Of a DNA stretch of 64,000 nucleotides, positions 7,087-15,332 are shown in pieces. Below the pieces are notes generated by a model. The model saw nothing but the letters and a program-made list of their open reading frames with translations. It did not search any database and had not been told where the DNA came from. How positions within the stretch are numbered: position 1 is the first letter of the stretch; each line of letters starts with the position of its first letter. The translations under genes and the position numbers were made by a program. The stretch comes from Knoellia locipacati (GTDB lineage: Bacteria > Actinomycetota > Actinomycetes > Actinomycetales > Dermatophilaceae): assembly GCF_007992835.1 (NCBI RefSeq), contig NZ_BKBA01000004.1:248001-312000 (forward strand), given 5' to 3'.

Positions 7087-8316
7087 ATGACCTCCCCCAC
7101 CGAGACCTCGATGTGGCGCCAGCCGCGTCCCGTCTGGGCGGTGGCCTTCGCCTCCGTCATCGCGTTCATGGGGATCGGCCTCGTCGACCCCATCCTCAAG
7201 CCCATCGCCGACGAGCTGGGGGCCTCGCCCTCGCAGGTGTCGCTGCTGTTCACGAGCTACATGGCGGTCATGGGTGCGGCGATGCTCGTCACCGGCGCCG
7301 TGTCGAGCCGGATCGGTGCCAAGCGCACCCTGCTCACCGGGCTCGCGATCATCATCGTCGGCTCCGCGCTCGCCGGCACCCAGGACGGCGTCACCGGCAT
7401 CGTCGCGTTCCGCGCCGTGTGGGGGCTGGGCAACGCGCTCTTCGTGGCGACCGCGCTCGCGACCATCGTCCGCTCGGCGCGCGGCTCGACGGCGCAGGCG
7501 ATCATCCTCTTCGAGGCGGCGCTCGGCGTCGGCATCGCGACCGGCCCGCTCATCGGCGGCCTGCTCGGGGAGCTCTCGTGGCGCGGACCGTTCTTCGGCG
7601 TCGCCGGCCTCATGGTGCTCGCCCTCGTCCTCACGACGGTCATGCTGCCGCCGACCCCGCCCGCCGCGAAGCCCACGAGCCTCGCGGACCCGTTCCGTGC
7701 CCTGAAGCACCGCGGGCTGCTCACCGTCGCGATCACGGCGATGCTCTACAACTTCGGCTTCTTCACCCTGCTCGCGTTCACGCCGTTCCCACTGGGGCTC
7801 GGCGCGATCCAGATCGGCCTGATCTTCTTCGGGTGGGGCCTCATGCTCGCGTTCTCGTCGGTCTTCGTCGCGCCGCGGCTGCAGCACCGCTTCGGCACGC
7901 TGCCCTCGATCTGGGCCGCGATGACGATGTTCGCCGTGATCCTCGCCGTCATGGCGCTCTTCACGACGTCCAAGCCGACCCTCATCGTCGGGGTCGTCCT
8001 GGCCGGCTTCGCCCTCGGCATCAACAACACGCTCATCACCGAGGCCGTCATGAAGGCGGCGCCGGTCGAGCGCGGTGTCGCCTCCGCGGCCTACAGCTTC
8101 GTCCGGTTCTCCGGTGGCGCAGTCGCACCGTGGCTCGCCGGCAAGCTCGGCGAGGAGGTCAGCGCGCACGTGCCGTTCTGGGTCGGCTCCGGTGCCGTCG
8201 TGCTCGCCATGGTCGTCCTGTATGCCGGTCGCACGGCTCTCGCGCACCTCGACCGTGAGGAGTCGGTCGAGGATGAGCGGCTCGACGAGGCGATGGCGCT
8301 CTCGCTCACCGACTGA
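7087..8316 (+). CDS. MFS efflux transporter (DHA1-like)
   Basis: 409 residues with about 12 hydrophobic segments, the normal MFS exporter size. The start ATG at 7087 has GGAAAGG upstream. Segment 1 reads AVAFASVIAFMGIGLVDPIL, followed by the loop-2/3 region SQVSLLFTSYMAVMGAAML and the segment-5 motif GVGIATGPLIGGLLGELSWRGPFF, which resembles the antiporter motif C of drug:proton antiporters. It is an inner-membrane exporter probably regulated by the preceding MarR gene. The substrate is unknown; substrates of MarR-linked exporters are usually hydrophobic xenobiotics. Confidence 0.87.
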   Translation: MTSPTETSMWRQPRPVWAVAFASVIAFMGIGLVDPILKPIADELGASPSQVSLLFTSYMAVMGAAMLVTGAVSSRIGAKRTLLTGLAIIIVGSALAGTQDGVTGIVAFRAVWGLGNALFVATALATIVRSARGSTAQAIILFEAALGVGIATGPLIGGLLGELSWRGPFFGVAGLMVLALVLTTVMLPPTPPAAKPTSLADPFRALKHRGLLTVAITAMLYNFGFFTLLAFTPFPLGLGAIQIGLIFFGWGLMLAFSSVFVAPRLQHRFGTLPSIWAAMTMFAVILAVMALFTTSKPTLIVGVVLAGFALGINNTLITEAVMKAAPVERGVASAAYSFVRFSGGAVAPWLAGKLGEEVSAHVPFWVGSGAVVLAMVVLYAGRTALAHLDREESVEDERLDEAMALSLTD

Positions 8317-8389
8317 CCCCGGCGCCGCCGGTGGAGGGCAGGGAGCCCACCGGATCGTGCGTGGGAGGGGTCTGCGCCTAGCAGAAACT

Positions 8390-8473
8390 CTGGCGTGACG
8401 TGCCAGCAACATTGACGTCCGGGTTCGGTCGAGACTGACAACCGCGCGGAAGACCGTTGGCAGGTGCTGCCAA
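8390..8473 (+). promoter_or_regulatory. leader region of the BMP transporter operon with two small inverted repeats
   Basis: The 250-base gap before the lipoprotein gene holds CTGGC-N7-GCCAG at 8390-8406 and the perfect TTGGCAG-GTG-CTGCCAA at 8457-8473. Either could be an operator or a leader hairpin. I do not recognise a purine riboswitch core here, although BMP transporters in other phyla often have one. Confidence 0.35.
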
Positions 8474-8566
8474 TGAGCGGTCGTCTCCGGCGCGGCCAGA
8501 CTGCTCGGCACACCGAGGAACCGAACCCCGCCCCCAGGGAGTCGGCCCGTCCAACGAAGGACAGTC

Positions 8567-9640
8567 ATGACCCGCTCGCGCATCTCCCTCCCCTCCACCT
8601 CCGCGCCGCGTGGCCTGACCCGCCGCGCCGCCACCACCTTCGCCTTCGCCTCGATCTCGGCCCTCGTGCTCGCCGGGTGCGGTGGCTCCGGCGACGACGC
8701 CGGCACCGACAGCGGCTCCGGCGGCGACGGCGCCAAGAAGCAGGTCATCGCCGCGATCTTCTCCGGCCCGACCAACGACGCCGACTACAACGCCGTCGGC
8801 CTCAAGGCCCTCAAGGCCGCCGAGTCGGCCGGCGCGAAGATCTCGTTCAGCGAGAAGGTCGCCGTGCCCGACGTCGAGGCGCGCCTCACCGAGGCCGTCG
8901 GCGACGGCGCCACGGTCGTGTGGACCCACGGCTCGCAGTTCTACGACGCCACGGCCAAGGTCGCCAAGAACAACCCCGACGTGAACTTCATCGCCGAGTA
9001 CGACGGCGTTCCCAAGGACCAGCCGGCCAACGTCTGGACGATCGACCGCCAGTTCCACCTCGGCTTCTACGGCATGGGCGTCTTCGCCTCCAAGCTGAGC
9101 AAGACCGGCACCGTCGGCTACGTCGGCGGCCTCTCGCTCCCGTTCTCGATGGCTGAGGTCCACGCCATGGAGCAGGCGATCACCGACACCGGCGCCTCGA
9201 CGAAGATCAAGCCCGTCTGGACCGGTGACTTCAACGACGCCGCCAAGGCGCAGCAGTTCTCCACCCAGCTGCTCGGCCAGGGCGCCGACGTCATCGTCGG
9301 CTCGCTCAACGTCGGCTCCACCGGCACCTTCCAGGCCTTCGAGGGTCGCGCCGAGGGCGACGGCTGGGTCACCGCGAAGTACACCGACAAGGCCGCGGCC
9401 GCCGGCAAGCACTACGCCGGAAGCCTCGAGTACGACTTCGACAAGCCGCTCGCCGACGTCCTCGGCAAGATCGGCAGCGGCGAGGAGAAGGGCAACTACC
9501 TGCTCGGCTTCGACACCGGTGTGACGATCAAGGTCGCCGACGGCGTGCCCGCCGACGTCAAGGCTGCTGTCGACAAGGCCATGAACGACGTCAAGTCCGG
9601 CGCCGTCAAGGTCAAGCTCGACACCGCGAAGATCGGCTGA
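8567..9640 (+). CDS. BMP-family substrate-binding lipoprotein
   Basis: 357 residues. A long Arg-rich n-region precedes a hydrophobic segment ending in the lipobox LAGC, with the lipidated Cys at about residue 38, followed by a Gly/Ser/Asp linker. The mature part (VIAAIFSGPTNDADYNAVGLKAL..., WTHGSQFYDATAKVA, IVGSLNVGSTGTFQAF) is the PnrA/Med basic membrane protein fold, which binds nucleosides or related compounds outside the membrane. A GAAGGA site precedes ATG 8567. It is the first gene of a four-gene importer operon with an ATPase and two permeases. Confidence 0.9.
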   Translation: MTRSRISLPSTSAPRGLTRRAATTFAFASISALVLAGCGGSGDDAGTDSGSGGDGAKKQVIAAIFSGPTNDADYNAVGLKALKAAESAGAKISFSEKVAVPDVEARLTEAVGDGATVVWTHGSQFYDATAKVAKNNPDVNFIAEYDGVPKDQPANVWTIDRQFHLGFYGMGVFASKLSKTGTVGYVGGLSLPFSMAEVHAMEQAITDTGASTKIKPVWTGDFNDAAKAQQFSTQLLGQGADVIVGSLNVGSTGTFQAFEGRAEGDGWVTAKYTDKAAAAGKHYAGSLEYDFDKPLADVLGKIGSGEEKGNYLLGFDTGVTIKVADGVPADVKAAVDKAMNDVKSGAVKVKLDTAKIG

Positions 9641-9643
9641 CCC

Positions 9644-11254
9644 TTGCTCCAGATGTCCGGAATTCGCAAGACGTTCGGGCCGGTCGTGGCTCTCGACGGG
9701 GTCGACTTCACCGTCGCCGACCGCGAGATCCACGGCCTGCTCGGAGGCAACGGCGCAGGCAAGACGACGTTGATGAACGTCCTCTACGGCCTCTACGCGC
9801 CCGATGCCGGGACGGTGTCGATCGACGGCAGCGCCGTCGACATCCAGTCCCCGAAGGACGCGATCGCCGCGGGCATCGGCATGGTCCACCAGAACTTCCT
9901 CCAGGTGGACGTCTTCACCGTCGCCGAGAACATCGTCCTCGGCACCGACTCCACCGGCCTCACCGCCGCGGACGGCTCGCCCCAGACCGCCACCCAGCGG
10001 ATCACCGAGCTGTCCGAGCGGTTCGGCCTGTCCGTCGACCCGTCGGCGCGGGTCGCCGACCTCCCCGTCGGCGTCCGTCAGCGGGTCGAGATCCTCAAGG
10101 CGCTCTACCGCGGGGCCAAGGTCCTCGTCCTCGACGAGCCGACGACCAACCTCACCCCGCAGGAGGTCGACGACCTCTTCAGCTCGATGCGCGCCATCGT
10201 CGACGACGGCATGTCGGTCGTCCTCATCACCCACAAGATCCGCGAGACCATGGAGGTCTGCGACCGGATGACGGTGATGCGGGACGGCCGGTGGATCGCC
10301 ACCGTCGACAAGGCCGACACCACGGCCGACGACCTCGCCTCGACCATGATCGGCGAGGTTGCCGGCAGTGACGCCGACGCCGCAGCGCTCGCGGAGGCGG
10401 CGCAGGTGGCACTCGGCGAGGAAGACCTCGGGGAGGCCTCCCTCACGCACCCCCTCCCGGGTGCGTCGGAGGCCCGGCCCGGAGGTGGCGCCGCGGATCC
10501 GGTGGCCCAACCCCCTGCCAGGGTCACCGTCCGCGGCCTCACCGTCGCCGGACCCGGAGGCAAGCCGCTCGTCGACGACGTCACCCTCGACCTGCGTCCC
10601 GGCGAGATCCTCGGCATCGCCGGGGTCGCCGGCAACGGCCAGGGCGAGCTCGCGGAGGCCCTTACCGGCACCCGCACCGCCTCCGGCTCGCTCACCGTCG
10701 ACGGCGACGAGCTCGTCGGCCGGCCCACCGCGACGTGGCTGCGCAGCGGGGTCGTCTACGTCCCCGAGGACCGGCAGCGCGACGGCATACTCCCCGGAGC
10801 CGGCATCACCGAGAACCTCGTCCTCGGCTCGCACCGGACCCGAGCGAAGGCCGGGATGATCAACTGGCGCGCGGCGCGCGCCGAGGCCGTCGAGGCGATC
10901 AAGGAGTTCAGCGTCAAGACGCCGAGCGCCGCGACCGCCTGCGGGCAGCTCTCCGGTGGCAACATCCAGCGCGTCATCCTCGCGCGGGCGTTCGCCCACA
11001 ACCCCAAGCTGCTCCTGCTGCACAACCCCACCCGCGGGCTCGACATCCGCTCGACCCAGTTCGTCTACGACCGGGTGCGCAACGCTGCGGCGCAGGGCTG
11101 TGTCGTCATCGTCATCTCCGAGGACCTCGACGAGGTGCTGGCCCTGGCCGACCGCGTCACCGTCGCCTACTCGGGCCGTCTCGTGGGCGAGTTCCCGCGC
11201 GGCGAAGCAAACCCCTACGACCTCGGTCGACTCATGACAGGAGTCGGCGCATGA
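9644..11254 (+). CDS. ABC importer ATPase, two fused nucleotide-binding domains
   Basis: 536 residues. Domain 1 has a complete Walker A (GGNGAGKTT, about residue 35), signature LPVGVRQRVE and Walker B VLVLDEPT (about 162). Domain 2 is degenerate: GVAGNGQGE replaces the Walker A lysine with Gln, and LLLLHNPTRGLD replaces the Walker B Asp-Glu with His-Asn, while its signature LSGGNIQR is intact. Loss of one catalytic site is known for this BMP/sugar importer ATPase class. The TTG start is 3 bases after the lipoprotein stop; an ATG at 9653 is an alternative. The stop overlaps the next start (ATGA). Confidence 0.9.
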   Translation: MLQMSGIRKTFGPVVALDGVDFTVADREIHGLLGGNGAGKTTLMNVLYGLYAPDAGTVSIDGSAVDIQSPKDAIAAGIGMVHQNFLQVDVFTVAENIVLGTDSTGLTAADGSPQTATQRITELSERFGLSVDPSARVADLPVGVRQRVEILKALYRGAKVLVLDEPTTNLTPQEVDDLFSSMRAIVDDGMSVVLITHKIRETMEVCDRMTVMRDGRWIATVDKADTTADDLASTMIGEVAGSDADAAALAEAAQVALGEEDLGEASLTHPLPGASEARPGGGAADPVAQPPARVTVRGLTVAGPGGKPLVDDVTLDLRPGEILGIAGVAGNGQGELAEALTGTRTASGSLTVDGDELVGRPTATWLRSGVVYVPEDRQRDGILPGAGITENLVLGSHRTRAKAGMINWRAARAEAVEAIKEFSVKTPSAATACGQLSGGNIQRVILARAFAHNPKLLLLHNPTRGLDIRSTQFVYDRVRNAAAQGCVVIVISEDLDEVLALADRVTVAYSGRLVGEFPRGEANPYDLGRLMTGVGA

Positions 11255-12402
11255 GCACCGACGTGACCCAGGCCCCCGAGGCCACCGACGTCACCGACGT
11301 CGCGGCCGCCCCGCCGCTGGCGCAGCGCGCGCGTTCGCTCGCCTTCGCAGCCATCCCGTATGCCGTCGCCGTCCTGGCCGCGTTCGTCGTCGTCGCCGTC
11401 CTCATCACGGTCCTCGGGCACGACCCCGTGGCCGCGTTCCGGGCCGTGCTGACGAACTCGTTCCGCAACCAGACCGGCATGGTGCAGACGCTGCACAAGT
11501 GGGCGCCGCTCACGCTGCTCGCGCTGGCGTTCGCCATCCCGCTCGGCGCGGGCCGGTTCAACATCGGTGGTGAGGGCCAGATGATCCTCGGCACCGTCGG
11601 CGCAGCCGCGGTCGGCATCACGATGTCGGACCTGCCGATGGTCATCCTGCTGCCGCTCGTGCTCGTCGTCGGCACGCTCGCCGGCGCCGTCTGGTCGGCG
11701 ATCTCGGCCTGGCTCATGGAGTCGTTCAAGATCAACGAGATCCTCTCGACGGTGCTGCTCAACTTCGTGTCGTTCGAGGTCCTCGACTACGTCGCGTCCG
11801 TCGTCTGGTCCGACCCCGGTGCCGGTGGCGCGGTGACGCTGCCCATCGGCGAGGGTGCGGTCCTGCCGGGCATCGGCCGCCCGCCGATGCACACCGGTGT
11901 CCTGCTCGTGCTGCTCGTCTCGGTCGTCGCCGCGGTCATGGCGAAGCGGTCGGTCGCCGGCTTCGAGCTGCGCGCCGTTGGTCTCAACGAGCGGGCGTCC
12001 AAGCTCCACGGCATCCGCACCGGCCGCGTCGCGGTGACGTCGATGATCGTCGCCGGTGCGCTCGCCGGTCTCGCCGGCGCCATCGAGGTGGCCGGTGTCC
12101 ACCAGCGCACGCTCGAGGGCATCCAGTCCAACTTCCTGCTGCTCGGCATCATCATCGGGCTCATCGCCCGCGGCTCGCTCACGGCCGTCCCGTTCGTCGC
12201 GTTCGGCATCGCCGTGCTCGAGGTCGGCGCCGGCTCGATGCAGCGCGTCTCGGGGGCGCCCGTCGAGATCGTCCTCATTCTCGAGGGACTCATCCTGCTG
12301 TTCCTGCTCATGTCCGACGTCGCCACCGAACGGTGGCGGCGGGCCAGACAAGCACGGGCCTCACGTGCGAAGTCCCAGCTCACGAAGGGAGCGGTGGCAT
12401 GA
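11251..12402 (+). CDS. BMP-type ABC importer permease 1
   Basis: 383 residues with about 8-10 hydrophobic segments, matching the BPD_transp_2 permease family. Conserved parts are GAGRFNIGGEGQMILG, the EAA-like loop FELRAVGLNERASKLHGI and VAGVHQRTLEGIQSNF. The ATG at 11251 overlaps the ATPase stop and follows ACAGGAG. It would form the membrane channel as a heterodimer with the next permease, energised by the fused ATPase. Confidence 0.9.
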   Translation: MSTDVTQAPEATDVTDVAAAPPLAQRARSLAFAAIPYAVAVLAAFVVVAVLITVLGHDPVAAFRAVLTNSFRNQTGMVQTLHKWAPLTLLALAFAIPLGAGRFNIGGEGQMILGTVGAAAVGITMSDLPMVILLPLVLVVGTLAGAVWSAISAWLMESFKINEILSTVLLNFVSFEVLDYVASVVWSDPGAGGAVTLPIGEGAVLPGIGRPPMHTGVLLVLLVSVVAAVMAKRSVAGFELRAVGLNERASKLHGIRTGRVAVTSMIVAGALAGLAGAIEVAGVHQRTLEGIQSNFLLLGIIIGLIARGSLTAVPFVAFGIAVLEVGAGSMQRVSGAPVEIVLILEGLILLFLLMSDVATERWRRARQARASRAKSQLTKGAVA

Positions 12403-13277
12403 GTGAGTTCCTCACCCTGACCATCACCGCGATGGTGCCGTTCCTGTTCGTCGCGCAGGGCACGATGCTCAGCGGTCGCGCCGGCATCTTCAACGTCGCG
12501 CAGGAGGGGCTCATGCTCCTCGGCGCCGCGGTCGGCTACATCATCTCGCTCAAGGCCGGGGGTAACGTCGTCGGCATCATCGCCGCCGCGCTCGCCGGCG
12601 CCGTCGTCGGCTTCATCCTGTCGTGGGCGACGACCTCGCTCCGGCTCGACCAGTTCGTCGTCGGCCTGGCGCTGTTCTTCCTCGCCGGTGGCACCGCGTC
12701 CCTGCTCTACCGCGTCGTCATCGGCAACGACGAGCCGCCGCGCATCGCACCGCTGCCCGAGCTCATCCTCGGCCAGGACGCGATGGTGTTCGTCGCGCTC
12801 GCGCTGTCGGGCTTCCTGTGGTGGTGGCTCTACCGCACCGACGCCGGCATGCGCCTGCGCTCCGTCGGCGAGAACCCCAAGGCCGCGGACTCGCTCGGCA
12901 TCAACGTCGCCCGCACCCGCATGTGGGCCGGCACCGTCGGTGCCGCGCTCATGGCGGTCGGTGGCGCCTACCTCCCGATGGTCTTCTCGGGCGTGTATGC
13001 CGATGGGATCGTCGCGGGTCGAGGCTGGCTCGCGATCGCGCTGGCGTTCTTCGGTGGCTGGCGTCCGCAGTACATCCTCGCCGGGTCCGCGTTCTTCGCG
13101 GCGATGGAGGTGCTCGCCCAGCGGGCGCAGGTCTCGGGCGTCGGCATCCCCCACCAGTTCGTCTCGATGCTGCCCTACATCGCGACGCTGGCCGTCATGG
13201 TCTTCGCCCTCCGGTGGGCGCTCGTGCCGCAGTTCCTCGGCAAGAACTACGACCGCGAGTCCCGCATCGTCGGCTGA
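12399..13277 (+). CDS. BMP-type ABC importer permease 2
   Basis: 292 residues with about 8 hydrophobic segments. It contains the family hallmark LSGRAGIFNVAQEGLMLLGA near the N-terminus and RLRSVGENPKAADSLGINV as the ATPase-coupling loop. The ATG at 12399 overlaps the permease 1 stop (ATGA) and follows GAAGGGAGCGG. It pairs with permease 1. The operon ends with the hairpin at 13290-13325. No purine or pyrimidine salvage gene is adjacent, so the nucleoside-like substrate rests on family membership. Confidence 0.9.
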   Translation: MSEFLTLTITAMVPFLFVAQGTMLSGRAGIFNVAQEGLMLLGAAVGYIISLKAGGNVVGIIAAALAGAVVGFILSWATTSLRLDQFVVGLALFFLAGGTASLLYRVVIGNDEPPRIAPLPELILGQDAMVFVALALSGFLWWWLYRTDAGMRLRSVGENPKAADSLGINVARTRMWAGTVGAALMAVGGAYLPMVFSGVYADGIVAGRGWLAIALAFFGGWRPQYILAGSAFFAAMEVLAQRAQVSGVGIPHQFVSMLPYIATLAVMVFALRWALVPQFLGKNYDRESRIVG

Positions 13278-13289
13278 TTCGGGGCACGT

Positions 13290-13325
13290 CCAGATCCGCG
13301 CGGCCTCCGGCTCGCGCGGATCTGG
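13290..13325 (+). terminator. hairpin terminator of the BMP importer operon
   Basis: CCAGATCCGCGCG and CGCGCGGATCTGG are perfect 13-base arms around a 10-base loop, starting 12 bases after the permease 2 stop. GTTT follows the right arm. Confidence 0.7.
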
Positions 13326-13471
13326 CGTTTCGCCGGACACCGCACCGGTGCATCCCTAGGCTGTGCCGGTGCTGCCGCGCCACCGCGCCGGCCGAGGGTT
13401 TGCCCGAGCCGCCGTGAGGCCGCACCGCACCATCCACCACGCACGTTCCGCTTCCCGGGGGTCCACGTTCC

Positions 13472-13945
13472 ATGCGCCGTCTCGCCCTGTCCGCTGCCGC
13501 TGCCACCGCGGTGCTCGCCGTCACCCTTCCCGTGGCCGGCCCGGCCGGCCCGGCCGGTGCGGCCACGCCGCCGCTCAAGTTCGGGTCGTTCCGCGCGGAC
13601 CCGGCGGGCAACGACCTGCCGATGACGACCGCCAAGCTCAACGGCGAGTACATCGTCGTCACCAACACGACCTCGCGCGCGATCGTCATGACCGGCTACA
13701 AGGTCTACGACGCAGGCAGGAAGCACACCTACGCCTTCCCCAGGGGCTACGCCATCGCGGGCCGCAAGTCCGTCGTGCTGCGCACCGGCTCGGGCCGCAA
13801 CACCGCCACCGACGTCTACTGGGGCAAGACCAACACCTACGTCTGGAACAACACCGGCGACACGGCCACCCTCGTGAGCTCGACGGGCGCGAAGGTCCAC
13901 GCCTGCACCTACAAGCCGGTATCGACGGGCACCAAGGCCTGCTGA
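13472..13945 (+). CDS. secreted lamin-tail-domain protein
   Basis: 157 residues. A Sec signal peptide (MRRLALSAAAATAVLAV..., cleavage near AGAA at 28-31) precedes an immunoglobulin-like lamin-tail fold (EYIVVTNTTSRAIVMTGYKVYDAG, YAFPRGYAIAGRKSVVLRTGSG, TDVYWGKTNTYVWNNTGDTATLV). Such domains often accompany extracellular nucleases and bind DNA or cell-surface polymers. The next gene, 4 bases downstream, is a thermonuclease, so a joint extracellular role is likely. No catalytic motif is visible. A TAGGCT sequence at 13356-13361 may be the promoter -10. Confidence 0.82.
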   Translation: MRRLALSAAAATAVLAVTLPVAGPAGPAGAATPPLKFGSFRADPAGNDLPMTTAKLNGEYIVVTNTTSRAIVMTGYKVYDAGRKHTYAFPRGYAIAGRKSVVLRTGSGRNTATDVYWGKTNTYVWNNTGDTATLVSSTGAKVHACTYKPVSTGTKAC

Positions 13946-13949
13946 CGCC

Positions 13950-14900
13950 ATGAGCAAGCGGATCCTGGCCATCGCGCTCGCGTGCCTCGCGGCGCTCGTC
14001 GCCCTCGTCGTCGGGGCCACCGCGGTGGTGGCCCTCGTCATGGGGACGGCGACCACGGACCGGACCACCGTCGAGCTCTCGCCCGTGGCGACGGCCAGCC
14101 CGGCAGCGGACGGATCCGTGGCCGACGGCTCCTCCCCGTCCGCGAGTGCGACACCCGCGACGTCCGCGACACCTCCGGCGGTGCTGCCCGCCCCCACGGC
14201 CACGCCGAGCCCGACCCGGGCTGCCACGCCGCGACCGGTGGCCACCACCGCTCCGCGTCGTGCCGCGGTGGCGCTCCTGCCCGTCGTCGGTGTCACCGAC
14301 GGCGACACGATCAAGGTCCGCGTCGGTGGCGTCACGGAGCGGGTCCGGGTCATCGGCATCGACACCCCCGAGCTCAAGGGCAACGAGTGCTGGGCGCAGA
14401 AGGCGTCGAGCAAGATGCAGAGCCTCGTCCAGAGCCGGTCCGTCCAGCTCGTCGCCGACCCCAGCCAGGGCGACCGCGACCGCTACGGCCGGCTCCTGCG
14501 GCACGTCGTGACGCAGGACGGACGACTGGCCGCCCAGGTCCTCATCGAGGGGGGCTTCGGCAAGGAGTACACCTACGCCGCGGCCTACGAGCACCGCAGT
14601 GCCTACGTCGCCGCCGAGAAGCGCGCGAAGGCCAAGAAGCTCGGGGTGTGGAGCGCCGCCTGCGCCGCTCCAGTGGTCGCTGCCCCACCACCGTCCGGGT
14701 CGAACGGCACCGCCGCCCCCGTGAAGCCGACGGGTCGGTGCCTCATCAAGGGCAACATCTCGTCCAAGGGCGAGAAGATCTACCACGTCCCCGGCGGCGG
14801 CAGCTACGACGTCACGGTCATCACCGAGAGCAAGGGTGAGCGCTGGTTCTGCACCGAGGCCGAGGCCGTGGCCGCCGGCTGGCGCAAGGCCCGCAACTAG
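13950..14900 (+). CDS. exported thermonuclease (SNase-like) with C-terminal sunset-type domain
   Basis: 316 residues. An N-terminal signal/anchor helix is followed by a Pro/Ala/Thr-rich linker to about residue 105. The staphylococcal-nuclease domain then shows DGDTIKVRVG, RVRVIGIDTPELKG (catalytic Asp, Thr, Glu) and DRYGRLLRHV (catalytic Arg). The tail from about residue 262, CLIKGNISSKGEKIYHVPGG to WFCTEAEAVAAGWRKA, is the small sunset-type domain common at the end of actinobacterial nucleases. The product would hydrolyse DNA or RNA outside the membrane. It starts 4 bases after the lamin-tail gene, so they form an operon. Confidence 0.9.
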   Translation: MSKRILAIALACLAALVALVVGATAVVALVMGTATTDRTTVELSPVATASPAADGSVADGSSPSASATPATSATPPAVLPAPTATPSPTRAATPRPVATTAPRRAAVALLPVVGVTDGDTIKVRVGGVTERVRVIGIDTPELKGNECWAQKASSKMQSLVQSRSVQLVADPSQGDRDRYGRLLRHVVTQDGRLAAQVLIEGGFGKEYTYAAAYEHRSAYVAAEKRAKAKKLGVWSAACAAPVVAAPPPSGSNGTAAPVKPTGRCLIKGNISSKGEKIYHVPGGGSYDVTVITESKGERWFCTEAEAVAAGWRKARN

Positions 14901-14921
14901 CCGTATCAGCCGGCCACGCGC

Positions 14922-15332
14922 TCAGCGCAGCGCGGGCACCCGGCGGCACACGGCATACGTCACGCCGGAGGCGACGGCGGTCGCGACGGTGCCCCACGCG
15001 AGGTCCACCGCGACGATCGACGCCGGGAAGCCCTCGATCACGGCGAGGTTGGTGAGGTCCCACGTCGCGTAGGCCACGAAGCCCATCAGTGCACCGCTCA
15101 CGAGCGCCCGGCGGCCGGACTCCTCGGCCAGCGCGGGGGTCGTGACGAAGTACGTGATGCCGATGACGTAGATGACGTAGAACGCCGCCGCCGCAAGGGC
15201 GTTGGGCCGCGTGGCGAGCAGGTCGCCGAGCGCCTCGTCGTAGATCGGTCGCCCGATGACACCCAGCCAGAGACCGTCGAGGACACCGAAGGCGACGGCG
15301 ACGACCACGAGCCGGCCGAGCTGGCGCCCCAT
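14922..15332 (-). CDS. DUF2177 integral membrane protein
   Basis: 136 residues, almost entirely hydrophobic, with four predicted membrane segments. It contains the DUF2177 hallmarks DGLWLGVIGRPIY near the start and FVAYATWDLTNLAVIEGFP in the second half. The ATG overlaps the stop of the upstream lipase gene (TGATG), so translation is coupled. The function of the family is not established. The gene is convergent with the nuclease gene, 21 bases apart. Confidence 0.85.
   Translation of the reverse strand: MGRQLGRLVVVAVAFGVLDGLWLGVIGRPIYDEALGDLLATRPNALAAAAFYVIYVIGITYFVTTPALAEESGRRALVSGALMGFVAYATWDLTNLAVIEGFPASIVAVDLAWGTVATAVASGVTYAVCRRVPALR

Noticed and set aside
8317-8566. Possible purine riboswitch before the BMP transporter
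   Set aside because: BMP importers often have one in Firmicutes, but I could not find the conserved loop sequences; only small inverted repeats are present.
8378-11023. Reverse open frame of about 880 codons opposite the BMP importer
   Set aside because: It is the shadow of a well-conserved operon and is composed of repetitive Gly/Asp/Val/Glu sequence.
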